NCBI GenBank assembly: GCA_029834535.1
Contig: JAQMWT010000686.1
Span: forward strand, 62,001-126,000
Reading direction: 5' to 3'
DNA length: 64,000 bases
Source of the DNA: Chrysophaeum taylorii
Taxonomy: Eukaryota > Sar > Pelagophyceae > Pelagomonadales > Pelagomonadaceae
Within the stretch, counting starts at the first letter, position 1. Every line of letters begins with the position of its first letter. The notes under the pieces are model-generated. The model made no database searches. It was given only the letters and a program-made list of their open reading frames with translations, and was not told where the DNA came from. A program made the position numbers and the translations under genes. Positions 48,690 to 57,960 of the stretch are shown in pieces.

Positions 48690-49718
48690 TCCTAACTACT
48701 AATCGACAGATGTTTGTCTGTCTGTTTGTCTGTCTGTTTGTCCCTCGATTTAGGGTAAGGATCATATAGGCGCGAGAGTAAGGATCAGGTAGGCGCGAGA
48801 GCCAGACAGTGATCCTCCAAGCCGTCTACGGCGACCTCGCAGACTATTTCCACGACCCGCGGCGGCTCTTTCAGCGCGCCATTCTCACGCCCCGTCGAAA
48901 CGATGTTGTCGATGCTGACAACGCGCGCATGACCGCGGCCTTTTTTTTCCGAAGACGAGGCGTCGGAGTTCTTTTCGGCCGACTAGGTTGGGTCGGAAGC
49001 CGACGCCTCGCTCTTTACAGTCGAGTTTTCGACTCCCTGACAACCAACGGCATGCTCACTTTGATCGCGAGCTTAAGGTCTTCGAAACCTCGACCCGTCG
49101 CACGGCCACTGCAACGGTACCAGATACATGATCGATCGTGTCGTTGTCACCGAGGCTCCTCCAACCTGTATCCCTTAAGGCCCGCCTACGCCAAACGATC
49201 AACAAGAGCCAGGGCCAGACGCCCCGCGAGGTTGGCGTCCTTTTGCCCAAACCCGTCTTCTGCCACGTCCAGCTCTACGTGGCTCCCTGTCGATCGGCAA
49301 CCCCGAGGATATCCTCTTCTGAGTCGACGACTCCACCCTACCCCACACGTGCTGCGCAATACCGATAAGCCCCCTCCCGGCGTCTACACGCGCACTATAG
49401 GTGAACTTACTGGGACCACGTGGACTTACTGGGGTTTGGGATTGGGACTAGGTGAACTGAGTGACTAGGTGAAACTGGGACCAGGTGAACATACTGGGGT
49501 TTTTAGAGTAAAGGGTTTTTAGAGTAAACTCACAGGTTGGCGGCGCGTGCGGATCAAAGCAGCTTAGATTGGCGGAGGCGAGAGCGACGAGCTCAAAGGA
49601 GTTGGTGTGAGCTGGGTGAACTTACTAACCAGGTGAACTTATACGAAACTTACTGGGACCAGGTGAACTTACTGGGGTTAGAGATTGGGACTAGGTGAAC
49701 TTACTGGCCTGCACTTGT
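48690..49718 (+). mobile_element. Helicase-tail repeat, copy C (1.03 kb), inverted relative to A and B
   Basis: Starts TCCTAACTACTAATCG and ends GGCCTGCACTTGT, the reverse complement of the A and B ends. The plus strand carries ILQAVYGDLADYFHDP and AILTPRRNDVVDADNARM (from 48809), then in other frames FDSLTTNGMLT, HGHCNGTRYMI-like sequence and TINKSQGQTPREVGVLLPKP (about 49190-49265). This is the order of the Helitron/Pif1 helicase C-terminus. The distal 350 bp hold repeated GAACTTACTGGGACCAGGT words. Frameshifts show it is not coding now. It starts with TC, as Helitrons do, but the 3' end is not the usual CTRR. The element ends 11 bp before the CSC1 start codon. Confidence 0.6.
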
Positions 49719-49729
49719 TAAGAGACGAT

Positions 49730-52384
49730 ATGGTGGTGGCGCCGACAGTCGTTCCAACAACAACGATACCAACAACAACAACAACAGGCTTGTCCTTCGC
49801 GCCAAGTACGTACGCGCCGAGCGCAGCGCCTACCGATAAGCCGAACAGCAATCCGTGGGACGCGAGTTCGATCGAATGGCCTCAGATCACAACAACTCTG
49901 GAACTGACGCTGTTCCTGTTCATAGTCCTCGTCGGGCTGTTCGAGTTGAAACGGCACCGCAAGAGCATCTACGCGCCGCGCGTGCGACACTACGGGCGCG
50001 ATTCCGGGAAGGTGCCGGTTGACGCGACGTTGATGGGGGGCGCTCGGAAATGGCCTCTGGCTTGGGCCTATTTGGTATCAAAGGTTCCAGACGACGAGAT
50101 GCGACGCATGATAGGGTTGGATGCTTTCGTGGTGCTTCGATTTTTCCGGATGTGGAAGCGGCTGTTCGGTTTGGGAGTTTTGTTTGGGACGATCGTGCTG
50201 ATGCCGACGTACCAGACGGGCATGAAAGGAGAGACGGGTTTCTACGAGTTTACGATGCGAAATCTCAAGAAGGGCTCGGTGAGGCTGTGGGCGCCATGGA
50301 GCTTTGTTTATTTCTGGACTTTTTTGGTGCTCCGTTCGCTCGAGCGCGAGAGTCGATTGTTTCTGGAATGGCGTCGCGAATACTTGTCGGAAGGCGATCA
50401 GATTCAAGCTCGATGTTCGGTGATCGTCGAACGAGTCCCGCCGGCACTCCGCGCCGACGAGGCCCTCCTCGAGTATTTTGGGACGCTCGTGGGCTCGGAG
50501 AATGTCTTTTCGGCCGTGGTGTATTTGGATCTCCGGGATTTGGAGAACAAGCTTCGGCGCAGAGACAAGATCGCGTCGTCGTATCGACGAGCGCTCGACG
50601 GTAAAGGCTGCTGCGAGGCAGACGCCTCCGCGCTCGCGTCGCGTCTCGACGAAGCTGACGCCCAGCTGGCTTTGGCCCGCGACCGCGCGCTGGCCGAGGA
50701 GGCCATAATCCTCAGAACCTCGACGGACCTCCAGCAGAAGAATGAAGGGGAGGAGGAACGGCCTCGGGGCTGGTTAGGGCGCAAAATCGCAGAGTTCGAG
50801 AAGAACCAACTCGGTGTTGTTGAATCGACCGCGCCTCCACCACCCCAAGCATCCGCCGCCGCCGGAGTGTCCGATCTCCTGCGGACCGCCGTCGACACCT
50901 CGCAAAATACGTTGGACGCGACGCTGGGCGGACTCACGACGACGCTCAACCTCGAAGATCTGGTGAATCGGTACTATCAAAAATCCAGCACGGGCGTCGT
51001 GACGCTGACTAACCCCGGCACCGCCGCCGATGTGTCCCAACTTGCTCTTACCTCGACGCCATTGGGAATCGAGGCCAAGCCGGCGCCGCCGCCGTCGGAC
51101 GTCGTGTGGCAAAACGCGGGCGTCGCCGTCGGCGCGGCCGAGTGGCGGTCGATGGTCGCCGACGCCGGTCTGTGGTTCGCTGCTATTCTGTGGACCCCCG
51201 TCGTGTCCGTGATCCAGGCGCTGTCGAACCTCAGCGAGATGGCAAAACTGTTACCATTCCTTCGGCCGTTCGTCAAGCGCGATCAGTACGAATACGCTCG
51301 CACTCTCGTCACGGGCTACGTGCCGGTCGTCGCGTTGCTCGGCCTTCTGGCCATCGTCCCGATCTGCCTCGAACTCGTCGCTATCCAGTATATTGGCCAC
51401 AAGTCCTACGCCGAGGTTCAACGCTACGTCTTGTCGCGCCATTTTTATTTTCAGTTGCTGTCGATTTTCGTGACGGTCCTCGCCGGATCCATCTCGAGCG
51501 TGCTCAAGAGCTTCTTCAACCACCCGCAAAGCCTGCTGAAACTCTTGGGCAAGAGTCTCCCGAACATTTCGGCTTATTTTGTGCAGACGGTCATCGTCAA
51601 GACCTTGTTTTCCTTAGCCTGGGAGCTCGCGCGACCGCTGCCCTACTTTTTCACGTCGGCGCGTCGAAAATATCGCCGCTGGGTTACCAAGAACCAAAGA
51701 ACGTTCCGACCACTCCCGCCCGAGTTCCGCATTGGACACCAAGTCCCTTCGGCATTGATGGTCGTCTTGGTCGGCACACTGTACGCACCCATAGCGCCGC
51801 TCATTCTTCCGTTGTCGTTTTGCTTCTTTGTCGTCGCCGACGCCGTTTTTGCGAGGCAGTTTCTCTTCGTCTACGTCTCGACCTACGAAGGTGGGGGACT
51901 CTTTTTGTGGCCCGCACTCGTCTCCTTTTCGATCCTCTCCCTCGTGGTTTCCCAGTGCACGGTCATCTCCTACCTCACCATCCTAAGCGGCGCGCGTCAG
52001 GCTCCGCTCCTCGCCCCGCTCCCCTTCGTCACCGTCGTCGTCTACCGCCGCTTAGTCCGCTTCTATCAAAGCCCCGCCAAGGTCCTCGACCGCGAGACCG
52101 CCGTCTGCCACGACCTCTACGACACTTCTCGCTACCGCCACCTCCTCGTCGCCGACCTCTACCGACACCCCGCCCTCTACGTTGACTCGGTCACCGCCGC
52201 CCGCGTTAGGGCCGAAGTAGCGAGGGGCGACGACGATGACGACGCTCATATCAACGGCGGACCGCCGCCGAAGGACCCACCCAACCCCCTCGTCGCCGCC
52301 GCCGCCGGCGAGCACTCTGGGGCCGCCGCCGACGCACCCCTTCTCCTCGAGGACCCCGACGAATCCAAAGGGGCCTCATCATAA
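49730..52384 (+). CDS. CSC1/TMEM63-like mechanosensitive cation channel
   Basis: 884 residues from the ATG at 49730. Residues 1-45 are Thr/Pro/Ser-rich (TTTIPTTTTTGLSFAPS), as expected of an extracellular segment. A first membrane helix (LELTLFLFIVLVGLFEL) follows, then helices at about 130-155 and 190-210. The cytosolic RRM-like region carries CSVIVERVPPALRADEALLEYFG, and the 7-TM RSN1-type domain begins near residue 480 (LWFAAILWTPVVSVIQALSNL). It includes YLTILSGARQAPLLAPLPF and RFYQSPAKVL. These are the landmarks of OSCA/CSC1/TMEM63 channels, osmo- or stretch-gated Ca2+-permeable. The N-terminus has no signal peptide although topology would place it outside. The start codon lies 11 bp from transposon copy C, so an original leader exon may have been displaced. 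Confidence 0.85.
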   Translation: MVVAPTVVPTTTIPTTTTTGLSFAPSTYAPSAAPTDKPNSNPWDASSIEWPQITTTLELTLFLFIVLVGLFELKRHRKSIYAPRVRHYGRDSGKVPVDATLMGGARKWPLAWAYLVSKVPDDEMRRMIGLDAFVVLRFFRMWKRLFGLGVLFGTIVLMPTYQTGMKGETGFYEFTMRNLKKGSVRLWAPWSFVYFWTFLVLRSLERESRLFLEWRREYLSEGDQIQARCSVIVERVPPALRADEALLEYFGTLVGSENVFSAVVYLDLRDLENKLRRRDKIASSYRRALDGKGCCEADASALASRLDEADAQLALARDRALAEEAIILRTSTDLQQKNEGEEERPRGWLGRKIAEFEKNQLGVVESTAPPPPQASAAAGVSDLLRTAVDTSQNTLDATLGGLTTTLNLEDLVNRYYQKSSTGVVTLTNPGTAADVSQLALTSTPLGIEAKPAPPPSDVVWQNAGVAVGAAEWRSMVADAGLWFAAILWTPVVSVIQALSNLSEMAKLLPFLRPFVKRDQYEYARTLVTGYVPVVALLGLLAIVPICLELVAIQYIGHKSYAEVQRYVLSRHFYFQLLSIFVTVLAGSISSVLKSFFNHPQSLLKLLGKSLPNISAYFVQTVIVKTLFSLAWELARPLPYFFTSARRKYRRWVTKNQRTFRPLPPEFRIGHQVPSALMVVLVGTLYAPIAPLILPLSFCFFVVADAVFARQFLFVYVSTYEGGGLFLWPALVSFSILSLVVSQCTVISYLTILSGARQAPLLAPLPFVTVVVYRRLVRFYQSPAKVLDRETAVCHDLYDTSRYRHLLVADLYRHPALYVDSVTAARVRAEVARGDDDDDAHINGGPPPKDPPNPLVAAAAGEHSGAAADAPLLLEDPDESKGASS

Positions 52385-52766
52385 ACTCCGACGACGACGG
52401 CCTATTTTGTCCCTCGTAAGAAGAAGAAGAAGAAGAGGAAGAAGAAAGGTTGCCTCGCTCTACTCTCTGCGCACCTCGCCGTGGTGGTGGGAATCTGCAT
52501 GGCCCCGGTCCCCCCCCTTGGCTTTATGTTATTATGCCTATTATTATGCGGTTGACAAAAAAATAAAAATTTTGCAAGAAACCAAAACAATACTATAGTG
52601 CCCCCCTATAGATGATGATATCCTATAGTAATAGCAACCGGTACCCCTGAATTTTCAGAGGAGGAGTGAATCTTTGTTGTCTTTTAAGATCAGCAGCCGC
52701 CGCCGCCGCCGCCGCAGAGTGTGACAAAATATGGCGGCGAGCCGCCGGTTGTTGTTGTGACGAAAA
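52385..52766. other. Intergenic spacer
   Basis: (AAG)n near 52421-52447, an A/T-rich patch at about 52550-52600 and (CCG)n at about 52700-52715 lie between the CSC1 stop and the XK-related start. No gene is seen. Confidence 0.55.
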
Positions 52767-55001
52767 ATGCCACCTCGCGGAAGCCTCGAGTCGTTCGTCG
52801 ACGAGGTGTTCGCCGCCGGGAAGAGGGAAATCGATGCGTACGAGGACGCGGTCGAAGAAGACTCGACGGCAGAGTCCGTCGACGTGGAAGTCGCCGAAGA
52901 TGAGCAAGAGGTGACGGCGCGCACCACCGGATTCGCCGCGTTGGATCCAAAGTTGGCCAAAAAGCTCTGCGAGAATCGCGTTTTCATGACGGCCGCGCTC
53001 TGCGCGTCGGCGCTGCCGGCGACGTTGGACGTCGCGACGGATCTGTGGGTTGCGGCGGAATTTTACCGCGCGGGGGAATTCGCCTTCTTCTGGGCGTCGG
53101 TCGGGATTCTGAGCGTGGGGGCGCTCGCGAGTTGGGTCGTAGGCGGGGTCGCAGACCGCAACTCTCCCTACCTCCGGCTCGCGCTCTCGGTCGCGCATTT
53201 GAGGCTTTCGTATACGTTCGTCGTTGCTCTCCACGAGATCTGGGACGCGACCGGCACTTTTCGATCGTCAAACATCGCGATGTTCATCGCGCTCTTTAAG
53301 TTAGTAGAGGTCGTCTGCGAAGCCATGCCCCAGCTCTGCCTCCAGACGTACTACTGCTACCGCGCGTCGCCGAGCCCCGTAATCGTCGCGTCGATCGCTG
53401 CCAGCCTCGCCACAATTTCGTCGGGCCTCGTGGGCATGTATCTCCCCTGGGAAAGGCTCCCGGTCAAAGCATGCGCTCTCGGGTTTATCCTAAGCCTCCT
53501 CGTGTCGCGCTGCTGCGCCTGGATCGCCGCGCTCGTGCATTTTGGCGTCGCGAGAGGTCTCCTCGTGCCCGCCGCGGCCGTCGTCGTCCGCGCGTTCGTC
53601 CTCTTCCAATTTGGGGTACTTTCCCGGAAGAAAAATTCAGCACGTCGTCGTCGTCGTCGTCGTGGGGAAAAAAGAACAACAACAACAAAGCTCGCCGACG
53701 ACGAGGACTTGTTATTCCAGGTGTTTGGTGCCGTCTCGGCCGTCGCCGGCCGGCTCGAAGACGCGCTCGCCGCGTTGTCGTGCGTCGCGCCCTTCCTCGC
53801 TATCCTCGCCCTCGTGCCGCTCGGGACCCGATTCAACGACTGTGCCAACCCCGCCGACCACCTCCCCTACGAACACGGCCTCAAGACGCTCTTCTCGTTC
53901 GCCGGAGCGACGCGCGGCACCTTCCGGAATAGATTCCATTCGCCGCTCGCCGTCCTCCTCGCCATGCTCCACGCCGCCGAGAATCTCGTCGTCTTCTTGC
54001 TCGTCGCCCTCGGCGGCCCCACGCTCCAGCTCGTGGCCATCGGCCTCGCCGCGCTCGCACTCTCCCCTGTTTTTTATTTGACGGCATTCCGCCTCGTCGA
54101 GCTCCGCGAGAACCGATGGAAGGCCTGCTTGGGCCTCGACGCCTCGACCGCCCGCAACATGTGGCGCGCGCTGCCCTGCGCCGCGCCGCCCACCGCGCCG
54201 TCGTCGCCCCACGTCGACGTCGACGCCGTCGCGCACCGCAAGCACGCGATCATGCTCGCGCTCTTCAACCGCAAAAACACGTGGTGGTCCAACGTCTTCG
54301 CGAAAACTTCCTCGGGGCCCTCGTTGCACCTCGTCTACGTCCCGCGCCTCTTGCGACGATGCTGCGAGGCCGCGTCTTGCAAGCACAAGACCTACGATGC
54401 GCTCGTCGCCAGACTCGACTCGGAGATCTGGGGTGCCTCCGACTACGCCGCCGAGCTCAGTCTCCGCGCGTGCTCCTCTCGAGCGCGCGACGCCGTCGGG
54501 GGGTCCCGTCGCTGCACGCTCGTGCTCAACCAGCTCACCCTGGACGACATGCCCGCCGTCAAGGCCTTTCTCCACTATGCTATCGACAACGACGACGTCC
54601 GAGGCTTCATGCGCGAGGCCCTCGACGAGCTCTGCCTCGAGATCGAACGCGCGGGCCTCCGCGCTCGACCCGCTTCTTCTTCTTCTTCTGCGAGAAATCA
54701 GAGTACCGCCCACCATATCCGCCGCAGTTTCCTTTGGAGCCAACAAGACCAAGTCCCGCCGCGTGCTGTCTCCCACGCCGCGCTCGCGGCATTGGAGAAC
54801 CGGCGACCTCGACTCGCGAAACGTTCGAAGTCGGTGCCTCGAAATCAACTCTATCCGAGATCGCGAAAAACGACGACGAGGCATCAAGAACGACCCAAGT
54901 CGGCACCCCCCCACTTCGTACCCGCCTTGGCGATGTTCGAGCAGGACGACGGGATGTGCCTCACCAACCTCCCGATTGAAGCCTCCCCCATACGCCTCTG
55001 A
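52767..55001 (+). CDS. XK-related (XKR) multi-pass membrane protein
   Basis: 744 residues. After an acidic N-terminus, membrane segments start near residue 75 (LCASALPATLDVATDLWVA, where the D-x-x-x-D pattern is typical of the first XKR helix). The signature of the family, FKLVEVVCEAMPQLCLQTYYCY, lies near residue 180. Further helices lie at about 205-275, then a basic loop (ARRRRRRRG), then helices at about 325-345 and 390-440. The C-terminal third is soluble, with LALFNRKNTWWSN and a final Ser/Arg-rich tail. XKR proteins include phospholipid scramblases (XKR8/CED-8) and the XK transporter partner. Here the soluble extension makes it longer than animal XKRs (about 400 residues). Confidence 0.75.
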   Translation: MPPRGSLESFVDEVFAAGKREIDAYEDAVEEDSTAESVDVEVAEDEQEVTARTTGFAALDPKLAKKLCENRVFMTAALCASALPATLDVATDLWVAAEFYRAGEFAFFWASVGILSVGALASWVVGGVADRNSPYLRLALSVAHLRLSYTFVVALHEIWDATGTFRSSNIAMFIALFKLVEVVCEAMPQLCLQTYYCYRASPSPVIVASIAASLATISSGLVGMYLPWERLPVKACALGFILSLLVSRCCAWIAALVHFGVARGLLVPAAAVVVRAFVLFQFGVLSRKKNSARRRRRRRGEKRTTTTKLADDEDLLFQVFGAVSAVAGRLEDALAALSCVAPFLAILALVPLGTRFNDCANPADHLPYEHGLKTLFSFAGATRGTFRNRFHSPLAVLLAMLHAAENLVVFLLVALGGPTLQLVAIGLAALALSPVFYLTAFRLVELRENRWKACLGLDASTARNMWRALPCAAPPTAPSSPHVDVDAVAHRKHAIMLALFNRKNTWWSNVFAKTSSGPSLHLVYVPRLLRRCCEAASCKHKTYDALVARLDSEIWGASDYAAELSLRACSSRARDAVGGSRRCTLVLNQLTLDDMPAVKAFLHYAIDNDDVRGFMREALDELCLEIERAGLRARPASSSSSARNQSTAHHIRRSFLWSQQDQVPPRAVSHAALAALENRRPRLAKRSKSVPRNQLYPRSRKTTTRHQERPKSAPPHFVPALAMFEQDDGMCLTNLPIEASPIRL

Positions 55002-55367
55002 TACAATCTTCACCCAGCCCCAGAGACGGGGTCTTTCCTTCTTAAAACATCAACAACAACAACAAAAGCGTCGTGACCCCACAGGAACATGGCGGCCCCC
55101 CAGCACAGCTCCGACGGGCCTGCCTCTCTACTACCATAAGTGTATCGAGCCGAGCCGTGCCCCACAGAGCTCTACCCGATTGTTGTAAAGTATGTATACC
55201 TGCTCGATGATGATGATGATGATGATGTGCGTCGTCACCATGACAGTCCTCTTCTTCGATTCGATTCGATTCGACGACACCGCATTGGCGGCGGTGGTTG
55301 TTAGTTCTCTCGGGACTCAAAGGAAACTCGCTCCCGGAGGAGGAAGCGGAGAACCCGCTTAACCCCT
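55002..55367. other. Intergenic spacer
   Basis: A (GAT)n repeat lies at about 55205-55226, and a TCGAT repeat near 55258. These are the converging 3' flanks of the XKR and NTF2-like genes. No gene is seen. Confidence 0.55.
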
Positions 55368-56741
55368 CTACCTGACGAGAAGGTCGCGCGCGCGGCGGAG
55401 GGTCTCGGGGAGGGCGACGCCCTGGAGGTCGGCGATGGCGACGTTTGTGACGACCCCGTTCGCGACTTCGAAAACACACACGACCGTCAGGAGGTCCGCG
55501 AACCGAAGCGTGGCTTTCAAGTCCCCGGTCTTTGTGAGCTCGGTCGCCCGGAGCGCCGGAACGGGGAGTTGCAGGCGGCTCGCCGCTTTGAGGGCGGTCG
55601 CGAGGTCTCTCCGACCCTCTAGAAGCCTTTCCCCCAAGATTCCTCGCACGGTGACGCGGTCGGAGAAGCCGGCGGCGGCCGCGAAGGCGTCGACCTTTTC
55701 GGCGTCGGCCAACGCGTCGACCAAACCCTCGTGAAGCGCCGCCGCCAGCGACACGAGGGCCGCCGCGTCTTCGGCAGAACGCCTTTTTTGTGGCGGCGTT
55801 GGTACCGCCAGTTCGCGCGCGATGAACCGCGCCAAAGCCGACGGTTTGACGGCGCGATCGTTGACCGCTAGCTCGGCGATAGTCGCTCTGCTCACTCTCG
55901 CGTCGAAAAACTCGTAGTCTATCGACAAGTCCACCCGCAGGGGACCGAGCTCGTACCTGAAATTCACGCTCGTACACTCGTCTCCGTCCACAGTATACGT
56001 TTCGCCCGGAGCGAGGGCCCGCGCGCCTCGCACCGCCTTGAGAGCCCGCAGCAGCTGTTCTCGATCCGAAAAGATGACGTCGCCCGCCAAGCCCACGACC
56101 CGGACGTCCGGGGCGAAGAGGTCCGCCGGGGGGGGCTCTTCGAGGGCGCGCGGAAGGTGCTCGAGCAACGCGAGTTTCGCTCTTCTCTGTCGGTCGTAGG
56201 TTTCGAACCCCGCGAGGCCGAGCGCGTCGGCGTCCGGCTCGAGAGATCCCTCCGCGGCGGGGAGGGGCTCGGGGGGAAACTCCGGGACCAGCAGCTTGAC
56301 GGTTCGTTGCGCGATCTCGGCCACCGCGTCGTAGTCGGCGAGCCGGAGCACCACTTCGCGCAGCAACTTGCCGTCGAGCCGTCGCCCCGCGACCCTCACG
56401 TCCATCAACCGGTGCTCTACCACGCCGCGGGCGTTCATCGTCAGCTGCGAGGTCCCGCGCACCCACCCTGCCTCCCACGCCTGCGTCGCGGTCAGCCTCT
56501 CCACTCTCGTTGCGCCAAACGGCGTGATCGCGCGCTTCCAAGCACGGCTCAGCCGCGCGACGTCCTCCGGACCCGTTGCCAGCGGATCCCCGAACTCGGT
56601 CACGAACCGAGCCTCGCTCGAGAGGAGCTCTTCCGTTGGAACGGCGCCCCACGCGCGGAACACCACGAGCGCCCTGTGGGCCGCCCACCGCGCCGCCATT
56701 TCCGAAGCGGACAGAAGAAGAAACACCGTCGTCAAAATCAT
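55368..56741 (-). CDS. Protein with repeated NTF2/SnoaL-like domains and N-terminal leader
   Basis: 457 residues. MILTTVFLLLSASEMAARWAA is a hydrophobic leader suggesting secretion or organelle import. Three alpha+beta units of about 120 residues can be recognised: about 40-170 (LLSSEARFVTEFGDPLATGPEDVARLSRAWKR...), about 200-290 (DLFAPDVRVVGLAGDVIFSDREQLLRALKAV, RVDLSIDYEFFDARVSRATI) and about 350-457 (DAFAAAAGFSDRVTVRGILG, LKATLRFADLLTVVCVFEV). The pattern of a helix ending in an F-x-D-P-type strand followed by paired long strands fits SnoaL/DUF2358-type NTF2-like folds. Such proteins are common in plastids of algae. The ligand is unknown and the assignment is structural inference only. Confidence 0.45.
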   Translation of the reverse strand: MILTTVFLLLSASEMAARWAAHRALVVFRAWGAVPTEELLSSEARFVTEFGDPLATGPEDVARLSRAWKRAITPFGATRVERLTATQAWEAGWVRGTSQLTMNARGVVEHRLMDVRVAGRRLDGKLLREVVLRLADYDAVAEIAQRTVKLLVPEFPPEPLPAAEGSLEPDADALGLAGFETYDRQRRAKLALLEHLPRALEEPPPADLFAPDVRVVGLAGDVIFSDREQLLRALKAVRGARALAPGETYTVDGDECTSVNFRYELGPLRVDLSIDYEFFDARVSRATIAELAVNDRAVKPSALARFIARELAVPTPPQKRRSAEDAAALVSLAAALHEGLVDALADAEKVDAFAAAAGFSDRVTVRGILGERLLEGRRDLATALKAASRLQLPVPALRATELTKTGDLKATLRFADLLTVVCVFEVANGVVTNVAIADLQGVALPETLRRARDLLVR

Positions 56742-57059
56742 ATGCTGCCACGTGGCGGCGGCCTGCAGAAGGTGGTTTCAGACGTGAAATGTGCCGCCAT
56801 AGTGAGAAGAATATCAATGGCGTCGAAGATGAGCAGGTCGACCTGGAAACGAAACACGCCTAGTTGGTTTTTTTTGTTGTTGTTGCTGTTGTTGTACGAG
56901 AGACGGTCGACGCCAAGGAGCCATGGGTGAACGAATATACGGTTTGCTCGACGGCACCTCGGAGGCTGCTCTACCTCTCCGAGAGGTATAGCGCATCGCG
57001 GAGCAGACATCGTCGTAGACTCCGACGGCGTCGACAACCACGAGCGAGCTTCTCCGAGG

Positions 57060-57960
57060 TCATAAATGGTGTGCGGGCACCTTTTTTCGACCCAAAATTC
57101 GACGAAAATGTCCAGTGCGTATCGATGCCGCGCGTGTCCCGAGGGAGGGAGATGATATCTACGAAGCGCTCAGCAAAAAAAAAGTTTGACGAGCTCGACG
57201 ACGCCATCAAAATATTGATCGATCGGTTCATCCGCCAGCACGGTATCCTCCGTCCGTCCGTTATCATAACGTGTACGCTATGGCCGCTCGCGCAGAAATT
57301 GCGAACGGATGCCCGCTGGGAAGATGGACGTCTTCTAGCGCAGCAGAACGCGGCCACTTTGAGATCCTGAAAAAATAATCACAGGCCAACGTGTGTACGA
57401 TGGCGGCACTGAGCGCATTCACACCACAAATGGGTGTCCGCGGAGCGAAGGATTGTGTTGCGAGGGCAGCATTTGGCGGCGGTCACCTCGATATTCTCTT
57501 TAAAGTTGGTGCGGGCCAATGGTTGTCCGTGAGACTCGCGAGAATACAACTGCGCAGCTGAGTACAGTCACTTTGATTCAAACGAGTGGTCGCGCGAAAC
57601 GAGAGTAGCGGCATGTTTATGCTCAGCGATGTATGTGTGCCAACCTCGAGATTCGCGAGTGGTTGCAGCCTAATGGGTATACAAACACACGTGCACAGCA
57701 AGAAATGGCCACCTCGAGATCTCAAGTGGGCACGCGCCAACCTTATTGCGGCAAGGTTGAGTTCCTCAAGTGGGCTAGCGCCAACAACGGATGCCCGTAG
57801 GATGCGCAAACGTGCTCGGATGCACAGCCAAAGGCGGCAATTTCGATGTAATTGGCACGCGCCAACGAGTGCCCGCGTGACATTGAGGTTATAGACGACG
57901 ATCGCGACGAAGTTGGTTTATACTGTACTTTCGCCAGCAAGCCTAGATACTATCGCGCGC
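57060..57960 (+). pseudogene. Decayed ankyrin-repeat protein (LKWARANGCP type)
   Basis: Across frames on the plus strand recur IANGCPLGRW (about 57303), SAAERGHFEILKK (about 57334-57372), GGGHLDILF (about 57478), LKWARANLIA (about 57720), EFLKWASANNGCP (about 57760) and LARANECP (about 57853). These are worn copies of the repeat (G-H-L-E-V-L-K-W-A-R-A-N-G-C-P) that is abundant in algal and giant-virus ankyrin proteins. Stops and shifts interrupt every unit. An upstream frame from 56864 to 57370 could include the N-terminal part. Confidence 0.55.

Noticed and set aside
53712-55013. 433-codon minus-strand frame
   Set aside because: Glu/Arg-rich antisense shadow of the XK-related gene.
55042-56817. 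591-codon minus-strand frame
   Set aside because: Overlaps the NTF2-like gene on the same strand in another frame and is almost pure Arg/Gly, the mark of a shadow frame.
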